Shown piece after piece: positions 52,451 through 63,420 of a DNA stretch of 64,000 nt. The notes below the pieces were generated by a model. It was not told the DNA's origin, did no database searches, and was given only the letters and a program-made list of their open reading frames with translations. Position numbers and translations under genes: made by a program. Numbering within the stretch: position 1 is the stretch's first letter; each line of letters starts with the position of its first letter. The stretch is from Lepidostoma basale (Eukaryota; Arthropoda; Insecta; Trichoptera; Lepidostomatidae): the NCBI GenBank assembly GCA_022606425.2, contig JAHDVF020000432.1, forward strand, positions 434,001-498,000, given 5' to 3'.

Positions 52451-54019
52451 GGGGGTTCACCCATGTGACGGCCTGTTTTTTAAGCATTTTTAGGGAATTT
52501 TTTTGACGACCAGTGAAAAGATAGAACTTTGAGTTTCTTATCATTTATTTGTATGTTCTTTAAGAGTACGTATATAAATATTTAGCCAAAAATATCTAAT
52601 AGAACGTGAGTTATAGCGCTCTGAACACACCCGCCTCGAAAAAATGGACGCTCACTTCCTCCACGATTCCGGCTGATTGGCTTATTTGAAATGAAAAAAA
52701 ATAAAAGCATTTTAATCTGTAACCTTTAATGCAAAAATGAACAACAATTCAATTGAAAATACTAAAAATTGGATTTTTGGTAGACCTCTGAAAAAAAAAT
52801 CGAATTTTATGTTTTTTTTTATATGTTTTTGTTATAAAAAAATAGAAATATTGGGAATTTTGAAATGATCGTAGTTTATTCTGTGCGTCTATATGTGTTG
52901 AGTCTACAGTATAAAATGAAGTCATTCGGTCCAACCATTCTTGAGATATGATGGAGGAATGTTTGAAAAACAGAGTTTTGAGAAAAACGCGTTTAAAGTT
53001 TTAAGTCCGGTTAAAACTATGAAAATCTTAACTTACCTTCAATCGGCGATGCCTGGTCCATAGAGTACTCCTACCTCTTCCTCTGGTAATTTTTTCAAAG
53101 CAGATTATTTAGCTCTTGTATCAATTCTTTCTTGTTTAACCTCATAATTCGGTTGCCGCTCAGAGCGCGAGATACGCGTTTCATTTCGTTTCTGTACAAG
53201 TATGCGCTTCGCGGCCAACAGGGCATCCCATAGTCGTCATTACTTTTAAAACTCCTACAAAACCTTCGTTAAAGATTCAATTCATTCAATTTCAACGATC
53301 TTGGGGCAAGAGTGTAGATGCTTTGGAGCAAAAGTCCAAATCAACGATTGCTCATAATCATGGCATCTAAAACTTTCCCGGTGTACTTTCCAATCAACGT
53401 AGAAGCACCAAATAGAGATGAGAAGCCTCTTTTCCTCCAAGTGCCATCACCTGAAACTTCTGTCAAACTCCAAAATGCAATACGCGAAACTTTGAGCGAT
53501 GGGAACCTCCATGTTCATGCTATTTTTTAGTTTTCTCGCAGAAGCTGATGTAAATTCCGTATAATTTTGGGTGGTGAAACGGTTTCCACTAAGCTTTCGC
53601 TTTTTATTACGGCATTGCATTTTTATTATAACATTTCGAGTCGAAATTCCTTTTCGACCACTTATTGGGAAAATAAATAATTTGCAGCTGTTGTGCTCTT
53701 CGAAGCTAAACCATGACTAAAACAAGTTCGAAAAAATATTGAATATCCATAGAAATTTCCTTTTAAACCTGTACAAACTTGTCTATACTTGTATGAACGT
53801 ATATTTGTATAGAAGGGTCTCAGCCGACTGTACACAACAGGCCCAGCCTTCGACTGCCAACCAGATCTCCGAACAGTTACTTCTTCTAACTGCTGTATTT
53901 TTATAACGACTTCAAATTTTAAAAAATCACTTTACCACCGTATTCTTGACATATTAAGGAAGCAATTTATGAAAGAAAGAAAATTCGATTTTCTAAATCC
54001 TTCACATGGGTCAACCCCC
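52451..54019 (-). mobile_element. 1.57-kb TTAA-flanked element with inverted ends
   Basis: GGGGGTTCACCCATGTGA at the left and its inverse (one change) at the right, each bordered by TTAA (52447-52450, 54020-54023), the duplication used by piggyBac-type transposons. Superfamily not proven. On the minus strand near 53200-53045 a coding-like tail reads LLAAKRILVQKRNETRISR, then stop-broken ALKKLPEEEVGVLYGPGIAD followed by stop: probably the C-terminal end of a decayed transposase I cannot name. Confidence 0.65.
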
Positions 54020-54029
54020 TTAAAATAAA

Positions 54030-54250
54030 TGAAATAAAATGAAAAATTAAACATATTTTTAATATAACATTTTTTTAAATAACAAAATACATAAATACTT
54101 CTGAGGCAACTCACACTATCACGAAATATGTCGACCTCCGAGGCGACCCAATTAAGCAATAAGATTGCCCTACCCACAGGCATAACCATTGGCAGGTTGG
54201 TTCTGCAGCGCGGCAAATAAAACAATCTGTGTTGTCTTTGGCGAAGGTGA
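54030..54250 (-). pseudogene. CR1-like 3' end (subfamily 3)
   Basis: Minus strand RLFYLPRCRTNLPMVMPVGRAILLLNWVASEVDIF, then 3' UTR. Same subfamily as 58835-59037. Confidence 0.8.
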
Positions 54251-54267
54251 TTATCAGTATCCTTTCT

Positions 54268-54764
54268 TTTATAAGGATTAATTGTATCTCAATAGAGACG
54301 AAGATGTAAATTGTTTTTCTGGGAACAGAATATGGTGGCCGGGGCGCTTACAGGTCATATGACCTGTCATTGGCTGGGTTGAGCGATCGCTTTATGTTTA
54401 ACAACATTCCCCATTCCGCACTTATTATGACCACCACATCTGACAAATTCTTGGAACATGTATATATACTAGAATCCCACGCTTATCTTTACATATTTTA
54501 GTTCACTCTACACTAGCGTCATCTATTAAGATTGGGAAGCATTCAGCAGAAAATCTTTATTAATGCACTGTGAAAGGCTCTGCAAATCATACAGTACTAG
54601 ATTACGCCTGAGATGTCTCTCCAATTGTTATGCCTACTTGGACCAGTTATTTTATGCAACATTTTGAATGTATAGAAATTACTACTAATATAAAAAATAA
54701 AAAATTATCCGCAATGGGTAAAATCCAGTATTAGTCTTCAAGAATTTGTATACATTCAAAATGT
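54268..54764 (+). mobile_element. R repeat copy with 12-bp target duplication
   Basis: AGTATCCTTTCT at 54256-54267 and 54765-54776. Begins tttataaggatt then attgtatctcaatagagacg. Near its end acattttgaatgtata (54656-54671) is inverted at 54749-54764, so the last ~110 bp can fold back. Confidence 0.78.
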
Positions 54765-54779
54765 AGTATCCTTTCTGTA

Positions 54780-55100
54780 CATTTCAGCCAATGAAGCTCC
54801 TTGATGCTGTGTTATTTGACAAATCTTCGGCACATCCTTTAATGACGTCACGGGAATATTCCACGACGGTTTACCTTTCGATTTAAACCTCGGCATAGTA
54901 CTACGGGCCGCTACTACTGGAGGTACTTGCGCAAAGTGCTAAGCAATTTCCATTGTTAAGTACTGCCATACGTAAACTCATTACCGACTTGCCAGTTTAT
55001 ATATTTGTTTTTGCTACGTTAATTACCCAAATTTGCATAATTAGAAAACGTTCATTTACTTCACACAGGGTAGCATTTCGTTAAATAGGATTTAGTTAAC
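54780..55100. other. no recognisable gene
   Basis: The first ~120 bp (54780-54960) is GC-richer, unassigned. Confidence 0.35.
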
Positions 55101-55104
55101 AAAG

Positions 55105-55555
55105 TAAAAATGGAAGTACATAATGGATTTCTAGGGACAAACCTTAATGCGGTAGAGATGAGGTCCCTAAGACGTATGTGTGATAGAACGATATACAACA
55201 GAATCTCAAATGCTGATATAAGAAACGAATGTAGAGCGGAAGAAGGTATTATGAACAAAATTATGAAAGGATCGCTGCATTGGTTCGGACATATGGAACG
55301 CATGGATGGAGAAAGAATGGTTAAGAAAGTATACGTTAATGATGTACATGAAGCACGGAGTCGAGGCAGATCGAGGAAAACATGACATGACCAAATTAAT
55401 CAAACTTTAAAGGTTGGTCATGTTAGAAGTCGGAGGAATCGACGTGCGTGTATGACTCGTTGTATGAATGTGGAGGAAGCTAGAGAGGTTTGCCAGGATA
55501 GAGTAGTGTGACGGTCCATTCTCTCTGCCTACCCCTGTGGGGAAATTGTATAACC
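55105..55555 (+). pseudogene. RTE-A 3' end
   Basis: MEVHNGFLGTNL, an internal deletion, NAVEMRSLRRMCDRTIYNRIS, SLHWFGHMERMDGERMVKKVYV, TGA for Trp at 55383, then on to SAYPCGE. Tail absent. Confidence 0.8.
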
Positions 55556-56095
55556 TTACGTATGGAAGTGAAGCTTAGAGCTGGAAAAAAATGATAAAAG
55601 TAGGATTAATGCCGTAGGAATGAGATCTCTTTAACGAATTTATATAAAATCTGTGTATGATGGAGTGTCAAATTAAAATATAAGAAATTAATGCACTGCG
55701 AATGAAAGTGTTATGAAAAAAACAATCAAAGGATCAATAAGACGGTTTGGACACATGGAGAGAATAAATTAAGAAATATTGGAAATGTTGGAACCAAATA
55801 TTGAATGTCGGCCAATCGACGTACGTGCATGATACGATATATGAATGTTGATGAAGCGAGAGAAGTATATCAAGAAAGAAAAGTGTGACGGTTCAATATT
55901 TCTGCCTACATTATAGTACATTATACATACATACATTATAGTCAGTTCTTAAATATTAAGACACATGGAAATAATGAATGAACGAAGGATGATAAAGAAA
56001 GTGTGTGTAAAGAACGTAAACAGAATTAGAAAATAGAGGAAGACCGAAGAAAACGTGGCACGATCATATCAATGAAATATTAAATGTCGCTGAAA
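55556..56095 (+). pseudogene. two decayed RTE-A fragments
   Basis: 55556-55915 (YGSEA.SWKK, RRFGHMERIN, IFYLPT) and 55935-56095 (RHMEIMNERRMIKKVCVKNVN, RKTWHDHINEILNVA) in plus orientation. Confidence 0.65.
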
Positions 56096-56129
56096 AAAAT
56101 TATCACTGAAAAAAATGTGCGGGAAAATG

Positions 56130-56690
56130 ATATAGTACATTCCATTCTAATATCAGCATTTGAGATTCTGTCGTGCATCGTTCTACCACACATACATCTT
56201 AGGGACCTCATCTCTACCGCATTTATTCTGCTCTCGATTGGCACTTAAACTCCATTGTGAAAGGCCATTTTCGCTTTCATTATTAAATTCTTGTTTCCAA
56301 TAACTATTTTTAAAGCGCCATTCACTTTGTTACCCGCACCAACCCTTCTTTCAACATCACTCTCCGTTCGGCCATCTGCTGTGAACATGCTACCTAAATC
56401 CACAAATTCCCTCACCAGTTCCAAGTTCTCTTCGTTCACACTTATATAACAAACTTCAATTTGCTCTTCCCTTTCAAAAACTAACACCTTTGACTTTTCG
56501 ACATTCATCAATAAATCATTTGACTTGCATACCTCATACATTCTCGACACCAAGACTTGTAATTTGTCCGCACTATCCGCAACGAGAACGGCATTGTCCG
56601 TGTAAAGCAGATAATTTACAGACAGATCACTCATATTAGCACCAGCATTTATACTTTTAAGTTCTTTCATACAATTTAGGTCTATAGCAA
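56130..56690 (-). pseudogene. RTE-A RT/C-terminal segment with YTDN active site
   Basis: Minus strand MKELKSINAGANMSDLSVNYLLYTDNAVLVAD: the YADD box has become YTDN. Continues VEKSKVLVFEREEQIEV, VREFVDLGSMFTADGRTESDVERRVG, AKMAFHNGV, a deletion, then ESRINAVEMRSLR. Confidence 0.82.
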
Positions 56691-56699
56691 AAAAACTAA

Positions 56700-57235
56700 A
56701 CTAACTATCACGCCATTTCCCCGGAGGGGTAGGCAGAGAGGATGGATCGCCACAATGCTCTGTCCTGGCATACCTCTCAGGCTTCCTCTACATTCATAAA
56801 TCGTACCATGCACGCACGTCGATTATTCCGACTTCGAATGTGACCACCTTTTAGCAATTGATTAATTTGGTCATGCCATCTTTTCCTCGGTCGTCCTCGG
56901 CTTCTTTTTCCACTCACGCTGCTTGTGTAGAATTTTTTAACCATTCTACTCTCATCCATTCGTTCCATATGTCCAAACCGTCTCAGGGATCATTTTTTAA
57001 TTATATCCATGAGCAGTCATCTGCCATACATTTCTTTCTTATTTTATCGTTCGGTATTCTATCATACAACGTTTTCCCGCGCATCCTTCTTAGTGATCTC
57101 ATTTCTACGGCGTTAATCCTGCTTTCATCCTTCTTTTGCCAGCTCCAAGCTTCGCTTCCATACATGAGGGTTGGCACTAGAACTCCATTGTGTACTGCCA
57201 TCTTTGCTTCTGTGGATATATTTCTATCTGTGGAT
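56700..57235 (-). pseudogene. RTE-A2 3' end
   Basis: Minus-strand frames 57201-57001 (MAVHNGVLVPTLMYGSEAWSWQKKDESRINAVEMRSLRRM) and 56968-56777 (MERMDESRMVKKFYTSSVSG, GRPRKRWHDQINQLLKGGH), then the 3' end ggggaaatggcgtgatagtt. Confidence 0.85.
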
Positions 57236-57249
57236 ATAATCGTACGCTT

Positions 57250-57866
57250 AATAGAACACTGCCTTAACTAAAAAAAGCAAGTTTTGCTCAATCTGACATG
57301 AGTCGGTGTTTTAACAAAAACAGTCGAAAAACACGTACGAATGGATAGCTTTAACATTGTGAAGATAGATGGATAGCGTTAACACAAGCCTCTGTCCAAT
57401 GGTAACTCAATTGTGACCTAAACCATAATCGGTCAGTTTACTTTTAAGCGTGCGATATGTGGATATATTTCTATACTATATCTATAGCAACAACTCCATA
57501 TTTAGTCTATAAACTAAAAGTGATGCTGGGGTGGAGATAACATAAGTTATAACATATGGTAGGTACAGGTCACTTCATTATAACTCGTATAATTGTATTA
57601 TATTAAATGATTACTTTATTTATAAGGTTTGATGGTATTGCCTTTGAGCGGCCGTCGGGCTTACAAAGACGGGTATTGTTGTGGAAGCCTCTCTATTGTG
57701 TATTGTGTGTTGAAGGTGTTGTTGGAAAGAAAATCCGAGAAAAACTATCGAAAATACGCATATATCTACACGTGTGCACCAGAGGCGTAGGGTATTTGAT
57801 TCAAATTCAAAATTCAAACGTCTTATTCACCCAAAAAACATTACTAATATATTGACAGTTTAAGTT
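57250..57866. other. no recognisable gene
   Basis: Unassigned. A short self-repeat (ggatagcgttaacaca / ggatagctttaacat) at 57343-57390. Confidence 0.35.
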
Positions 57867-57871
57867 ATCTA

Positions 57872-58596
57872 CAGGGTTGTTTTTTTAGGGATTTAATTTT
57901 AAACTGGCAACATTGTTTCTACAGACTGTCAATTTGACAGTTGACAGTTGATTTGAAGACTACAGGGGAAAACCAAGGAATGTCAGTAGAAGGTTAATTT
58001 GAATAAATTGAGAATAAAGCTAATCAAAGTCTATATATTTCTTAGCAATTAGCAATCGATTATCTGGCCATAGTCGATGACACACATGATTTTTTAATAT
58101 GAAAATTTTACTGTGGATAGATACGTACAAATGCCGCTAGATGGCATTATTGCATTAATTTTGAATTTTAACTGACATTCCTTGTTTTTCCCCTGTAGTC
58201 TTCATTTGTAGTCAGTAAGTTTTGCTATTTCACCATGAATAGACTGACGTCAGAACGGTAAATTGTTCAAATTTATTTTGAAAATCATGGTTCGGTTCGC
58301 CAAACTTATCGTGCACTACGTCCATTTTACGGTCGACGTAATCGTCCATCCGAGCGAGTTATTTGGAAGACCATGGATCGTTTACGCACCGCGTACACTC
58401 TAGTGGATAATACGCATCCACAAAGACGACAATTGTCGAAAATTTGATTTCATGATTGCGCTTCATTCGAGCTAGCCGTGGCACTCTCATTAAATTGTCT
58501 ATTAAATAAAGCCAATATCATAGACATTAACATTATTTTCATGTGTTTTTTTTTTTCATTTTGAATATGTATTGTATACCTCTAAAAAACACCCTG
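57872..58596 (+). mobile_element. Tc1/mariner-group remnant with DUF4817-like HTH, hosting a MITE
   Basis: Ends cagggttgttttttta and taaaaaacaccctg with TA on each side (57870-57871, 58597-58598). Internal plus-strand sequence from the ATG at 58234: MNRLTSER, stop, then VQIYFENHGSVRQTYRALRPFYGRRNRPSERVIWKTMDRFR, a helix-turn-helix pattern (DUF4817-like) found in some arthropod DDE transposons. The catalytic part is deleted. The MITE at 57955-58203 lies upstream of this ATG. Confidence 0.7.
57955..58203 (+). mobile_element. 249-bp MITE, same family as 14438-14721
   Basis: gaagactacaggggaaaacc and tttttcccctgtagtcttc inverted ends, ATTT duplicated at 57951-57954 and 58204-58207. Internally has one copy of the catctagcggcatt unit (reverse orientation). 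Confidence 0.88.
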
Positions 58597-58603
58597 TATA
58601 AAG

Positions 58604-58820
58604 AACAGGTAAAATTTCAAGAACGCATGAGAGATGGTTCCATTTTAGAAAGACAAGATACTCTCTAAAGTCAAGAGTATTTATCTTCTGGACGTACTTT
58701 CACTGGTATGAAACACATCGATCTTATTCAACAGTTTGATTGCTCTCCTCACCGGGATCACAAGTGGCAGGTTGTTTCTGCATGTTGGGATATAAAATAG
58801 TATGTGCTGACGCTGTCCCT
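58604..58820 (-). pseudogene. CR1-like 3' end
   Basis: Minus-strand match to 22400-22630 (HRLFYIPTCRNNLPLVIPVRRAIKLLN, then caaagtc and gcgttcttg 3' UTR). Confidence 0.8.
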
Positions 58821-58834
58821 TCTTCAAAGACAGC

Positions 58835-59037
58835 ACCGATTGTTTTATTTGCCGCGCTGCAGAACCAACCTGCCAATGGTTATGCCGGTGGGTAGGGCAA
58901 TCTTATTGCTTAATCGGGTCGCCTCGGAGTCGACATATTTCTTGATAGTGTGAGTTGCCTCAGGGATGCAATATCAATGTTGTGATTGTTATCTCTGATG
59001 CCGTAGTATTTATGTATTTTATTATTTTTTTAAATGT
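58835..59037 (+). pseudogene. CR1-like subfamily 3, split by mariner
   Basis: RLFYLPRCRTNLPMVMPVGRAILLLNRVASE, then 3' UTR which stops at the mariner's TA. Downstream of the mariner, 60324-60440 continues AT-rich to a tail of aaataaataaatgaaatgaa. Confidence 0.78.
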
Positions 59038-59039
59038 TA

Positions 59040-60321
59040 TTAGGTCCTTACATATGAAATTGGCGTTTTGTATGGGAGGAACATAAAGTTGATTTTTTTA
59101 AATATAATATATTTATTTAATCAAAGTATGTACCATTCCTTTCTATGCACTTTTGCCATCTCATAGGTAGTTCATCGATCCCTTTACTAAAAAAACCATT
59201 CGGACGGGAATCAATAAAATCTTTGAAGTCGGTTTGGACTGCCCCATCGGAGTTGAATTTTTTCCCTTGCAAGAAGTTATCCAAATTTCGAAAAAATAGT
59301 AATCTGTTGGGGCAAGGTCCGGAGAGTACGGTGGATGTCTTAGACATTCCAATTGAAGCTCTTCTAATTTGGTAGCCGTCTGTTGTGCAGTGTGTGGTCT
59401 AGCGTTATCATGAAGCAGCAGTGGCCTAGAGCGATTAACCAGCCTCGGTTGTTTAGCAGCTAGCTTTCCATCATGGTTTGCAGTTGCTGACAATAGACAT
59501 CTGCCGTAATCGTCTGGCCAGATTTAAAAAAGCTGTAGTGAACGACACCAGCACTAGTCCACCAAACGCTCACAAGTAACTTTTTGGAGTCAATTTTCGC
59601 TTGGGGCATGGTTTGGCTGGTTCGGCAGGGTTCAGCCATTGCGATGAGCGCTTCCGATTATCATACAGGATCCACTTTTCATCACAGGTAATTATTCGAT
59701 TCAAAATCCCTACATTATTGTGCCGGTTGAGTAATGCAACGCAGCAGTCAACGCGCGTTTGTTGATTTGCTTCACTCAATTCGTGAGGTACCCACCTTTT
59801 AAGCTTTTTCACCTTCCCAATTTGCTTCAAGTGAATTAAAACAGTTTTATCACTAACACCGCAGCCTGCAGCTAACTCGGACGTGGTTTGCGATGGATCC
59901 GCTTCCACAATAGCCTTCAATTCTTCATTATCAACTTTGGTCTCCGGCCGTCCACGGGGCTTGTTCTGCAGGTCGAAATTTCCAGAACGAAAACGTTGGA
60001 ACCAAAAACGCACTGTGTTTTCTTTTGCGGCACCGTCGCCATACACATCATTAATCCTTCGAGCCGTTTCTGCAGCACTGGTGCCACGGTGGAACTCGTA
60101 CTCGTAAATAGCGCGATATTTCAAGTTTTCCATTTTGTAAACTGAGTGACGCAAAGAAAAAAACAATTGAGGAAAAAACAAATAAATTATAATTTTCGAA
60201 ACACAAATACTTGAGTAAATAGCTGTATAAATTTGAATTTGGAATTCCTAACCAAAGAGAAGATATTTGAGATCAATGTTGCCAGTACGGCAAAACGCCA
60301 ATTTCATATGTAAGGACCTAA
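59040..60321 (-). mobile_element. mariner element, 1282 bp, with both ends
   Basis: Perfect ~31-bp inverted repeats (ttaggtccttacatatgaaa ... and its inverse) bounded by TA at 59038-59039 and 60322-60323. Length and target are those of mariner. Inserted in the 3' UTR of a CR1-like copy. Confidence 0.95.
59117..60133 (-). pseudogene. mariner D,D34D transposase, frameshifted
   Basis: Start chosen at the ATG at 60133 (MENLKYRAIYEYEFHRG), the usual position; a longer upstream frame to 60181 is not family-like. The N-terminal helix-turn-helix pair covers about residues 1-110 (RFWFQRFRSGNFDLQNKPRG, GCGVSDKTVLIHLKQIG). Linker WVPHEL is followed by TCDEKWILY with the first Asp. LHDNARPH carries the second, and SPDLAPTDYYFF the third Asp, spaced as in D,D34D. 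Frames shift near 59575, 59530, 59473 and 59300, so the protein cannot be made. Ends near NGTYFD. The subfamily is not certain; it resembles the group that includes SETMAR-type sequences. Confidence 0.93.
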
Positions 60322-60439
60322 TATTTTGAAAATACGTATATCTAATTATGTAATTTTGAGGTTGCAGACGACTTGGACGCATCTGTAATGTTTGTCATCT
60401 TTATAAATAAATAAATGAAATGAAATGAAAATGAAAATG

Positions 60440-61342
60440 TTCGTCGTCGATTTTGGGCTTAGATATTTAACGGTAAAGAAAATTTTGCATGAAAAATAAA
60501 GCCAACAAATAGCTCTACACGAATAATATCTAATACATTTGTTACCTCTACCGTATACGGACAAAAACTGGTTCAAACCTGACCGTTTCAAAATAATGGT
60601 TTAATGCCTGGTCCACCTAATAAATAATATTTTTTTTCTATTTCGGCGATACTCAACGGAGCGCCAATGTCGCCTGACAATACGACGGCTTACAATACGA
60701 AAGGCGAATAAATCTCTATAGAAAACAAGGTGCCAACACAACGGCAATAAAACACGCAAGTCTCGGCAACTTTCACACTGCTAAATGATATAAATGGCGA
60801 TTTTTTCTTTTCCTCCCGACTTGGAGGGCTGAAGTAACACGCATTTGTTTTCCACTCGATTCCCTGATATACGCCACCGCTACCAGCGACCCGATCTACA
60901 CGAATTTAGTGGATAATACATGAGATATAGATAAGTACTTAAATATATGTTTACGTAAAAGTACCTATCCGATTTCAAATTTAAAATGGAGCCACAAATG
61001 TAAGTTGGAGGTGGTGTAATTGTGAACTAAACGCCAAATGTCAATGTGATAGATTTGAGTTTTTGTTTGCATCGTAGCCGTGATTTTTAGTTTTCTTTAT
61101 TAATTTGAGACTTACAATGCCGAAAGTTATAAAAATCAGTATGAGAGAGACTACTCTAAAAGTTAAAGCCTTTTTGTAAAGAAGAACAGAGAATATTTGC
61201 GTCATTAATTCCATTCGAAAAAGTCAACGCGCGTGCTGGTAAAATGACAGATAAGTATTGTTATCCGTAGAGATTAAATAACCGATTTATGGTAAGTGTA
61301 ATACTAATTCAAATATTTATTGTATATTTTGTATTTATTTTA
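60440..61342. other. no recognisable gene
   Basis: Contains a GC-richer segment (60640-60900). A candidate ATG at 61118 (MPKVIKISMRETTLKVKAFL) stops after about 20 codons. Nothing supported. Confidence 0.4.
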
Positions 61343-61344
61343 TA

Positions 61345-61615
61345 CGTGTATCAGAACATCTTCGACCTCGCAGATTTCTCGGAGGTCGAAGATGTGGTCA
61401 GATGGGGACGTCAAAGACGGCGATACTGGCATCAACACGTAGAAAGGATGAGCTCAAATAGGATACCACATATAGCTCTCCATGGAACGCCAAACGGACA
61501 ACGCCGACCAGGAAGACCCCCGAAACGGTGGAGAGAAAGCTGGAATTCAGCGTCTCAAGTCGACCCGCCTGAAATAACAGACTCCTGAGTCTACCAAAAA
61601 GGAAGAAGAAGAAGA
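61345..61615 (+). pseudogene. RTE-B2 3' end, (GAA)n-tailed
   Basis: EVEDVVRWGRQRRRYWHQHVERM, ALHGTPNGQRRPGRPPKRWRES, ASQVDPPEITDS, stop, then gagtctaccaaaaa and gaagaagaagaa. Gives the complete RTE-B2 3' end. Confidence 0.88.
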
Positions 61616-61739
61616 ATTGTATCAGAACATTCGGTCCAGAGAATTGTTACCGAGGGAAATGCAGCCGCGAGTTTTTCAACAAAAATTAGCACATCTGAAA
61701 AATGAGGAAAATACAAAACAATAATATAACACACGAATA

Positions 61740-62040
61740 TATTTGGCGGATGTTTGGATATATGGAAAGAATGAATGAAGAAAAAATGGTAAAAAATTAT
61801 ATGTTAACGATGTAAATGGAACCAGAAATAGAGGAAGACCGAGGAAAGCGTGGCACGATCAAATAAATCAAATATTGAAAGTCGCCCATGTGAGGAGTCA
61901 GATTAATCGACGCGCGTGCATGACACAATGTATGAATGTTGAGGAAGCGATAGAAATATGTCAGGAAAGAAAGGTGTGGCAGTCCATTCTTTCTGCCACC
62001 CCTCCGGGGAGACGGCGTGTTGGTTAGTTAGTTAGTTAGT
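61740..62040 (+). mobile_element. RTE-A 3' end, (GTTA)n-tailed
   Basis: FGYMERMNEEKMVKN, indel, GRPRKAWHDQINQILKVAH, MNVEEAIEICQERKVWQSILSA, deletion, end gagacggcgtgttggttagt. Confidence 0.82.
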
Positions 62041-62057
62041 TAGATATTTCAAAAATT

Positions 62058-62290
62058 AATTGTATCTCAATAGAGACTACGATGCAAATTGGAAACTGAA
62101 TATGGTTGATCAAGGTGTTTACAGGACTTATGACCTGTCATTGGTTGGGTTAAGCGCACGCTTTATGTAATTACAACATTCCCCGTTCCACCTTTCTTAT
62201 GACCATGTCAGACAAATTTTTGGAAGTTGTATATATGTTAAAATCCAACACCAGAATTCACATGTCAGTTTCAATGCGCCATCTATGAAG
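62058..62290 (+). repeat. R repeat copy
   Basis: attgtatctcaatagagact through ctgtcattggttgggttaag to gcgccatctatg, 3'-truncated. Confidence 0.82.
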
Positions 62291-62421
62291 AAGAAAAAAA
62301 GTTAGATATTTGGCTAGATAAAGACGAGGAATTTCTTTTTTCAATTGATACTGACACTGAATCATCAAACTCTTCAGACGAGGAATGTGGTGATGCGAAT
62401 TATGAAATCGAAGTTTATTGA
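62284..62421 (+). other. short acidic open frame, no start codon
   Basis: YEEEKKLDIWLDKDEEF, then SIDTDTESSNSSDEECG, then stop after YEIEVY. Acidic and Ser-rich. Directly adjoins the end of the R repeat. Could be part of a transposon ORF; not recognised. Confidence 0.35.
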
Positions 62422-62429
62422 TGGATCAC

Positions 62430-63420
62430 ACTTACTCAAAATTATGTTGTCTGTTATTCAATTGTTTTCATGTGTTTTGTATTAAATTCTGCTATATAAA
62501 ATATTTGTTGAAATAAGATTATTCAAGTGTTTATGGTTGTATACTTTGACTGCCTCTATGAAAATGTTCGATTAAAAAATTATAAATTTTAATAAATATT
62601 AAATAAATCGTTTTGTGTATTATAATTAAACAGTTAATATATATTTTTTTTCGATATTTGACATTTATTTATAAAAAGCCGGATAGGTGGAATTAATGTC
62701 TTAACATTTTTAGTTCCACTCAGGCACCCACTCGCGGTACCTACCGGTCCACTCCCCCACCCCTCCCCCACAACCTCACACCCCTATTCCACCACCCCCC
62801 TGGACGGCTAATATGGGAGACGCTTACGTTTAGTGGAACTTGCGAATAGTTCGCGCGGAATGTTCCGCTAGAGTGATGAAGTTTTTCCACTTTTCCATGA
62901 ATTTTTTTTTTTCTCAGTGCAGTGACGGCACGTAATTAATTTATCTTATAAACTCCGAAAACAAGCACCGATTTTTTTTATTTCCATTTATTCTTTTTTA
63001 TACACTTTGTATATACGAGTACAACACTTAGGTATATTAAAAAAATAAAATTATATAGATAAACTTTATAACATCTGTCAGATCATTTAAACAACAACAA
63101 TTTTATAATATTTATAAAAATTTATCTTTACTGAAGAATAACTGTTTGTCCGAAACATGCCTATATAATTTTATTTTTTTAATATAAGTGTTGTGTATAA
63201 AAAAGAAAAATAGAAATAAACCATTATAGCAACACAAAGTATGGCGTATATAGAAGAAACGATTTTTTTACAATGATGTAAAATTCATTTTTCAGTTTCA
63301 ATCCCAAGGATTGGTTTTAGCTAGTCTAATATCATAATATTAACAGGAAAAAACTCGGATGTTATCAAGAAAGAGTACGAGAATATTTTAAGTAGAAGAG
63401 AGGAATACTTCTTTATTAAA
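62430..63420. other. no gene; C-rich tract and a hammerhead-like motif
   Basis: C-rich stretch 62720-62810. Otherwise AT-rich. One motif at 63128-63162. Confidence 0.4.
63128..63162 (+). ncRNA. hammerhead-like motif, family III-like, degraded
   Basis: CTGAAGA and CGAAACATGCC boxes, stem II weak. Confidence 0.4.
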
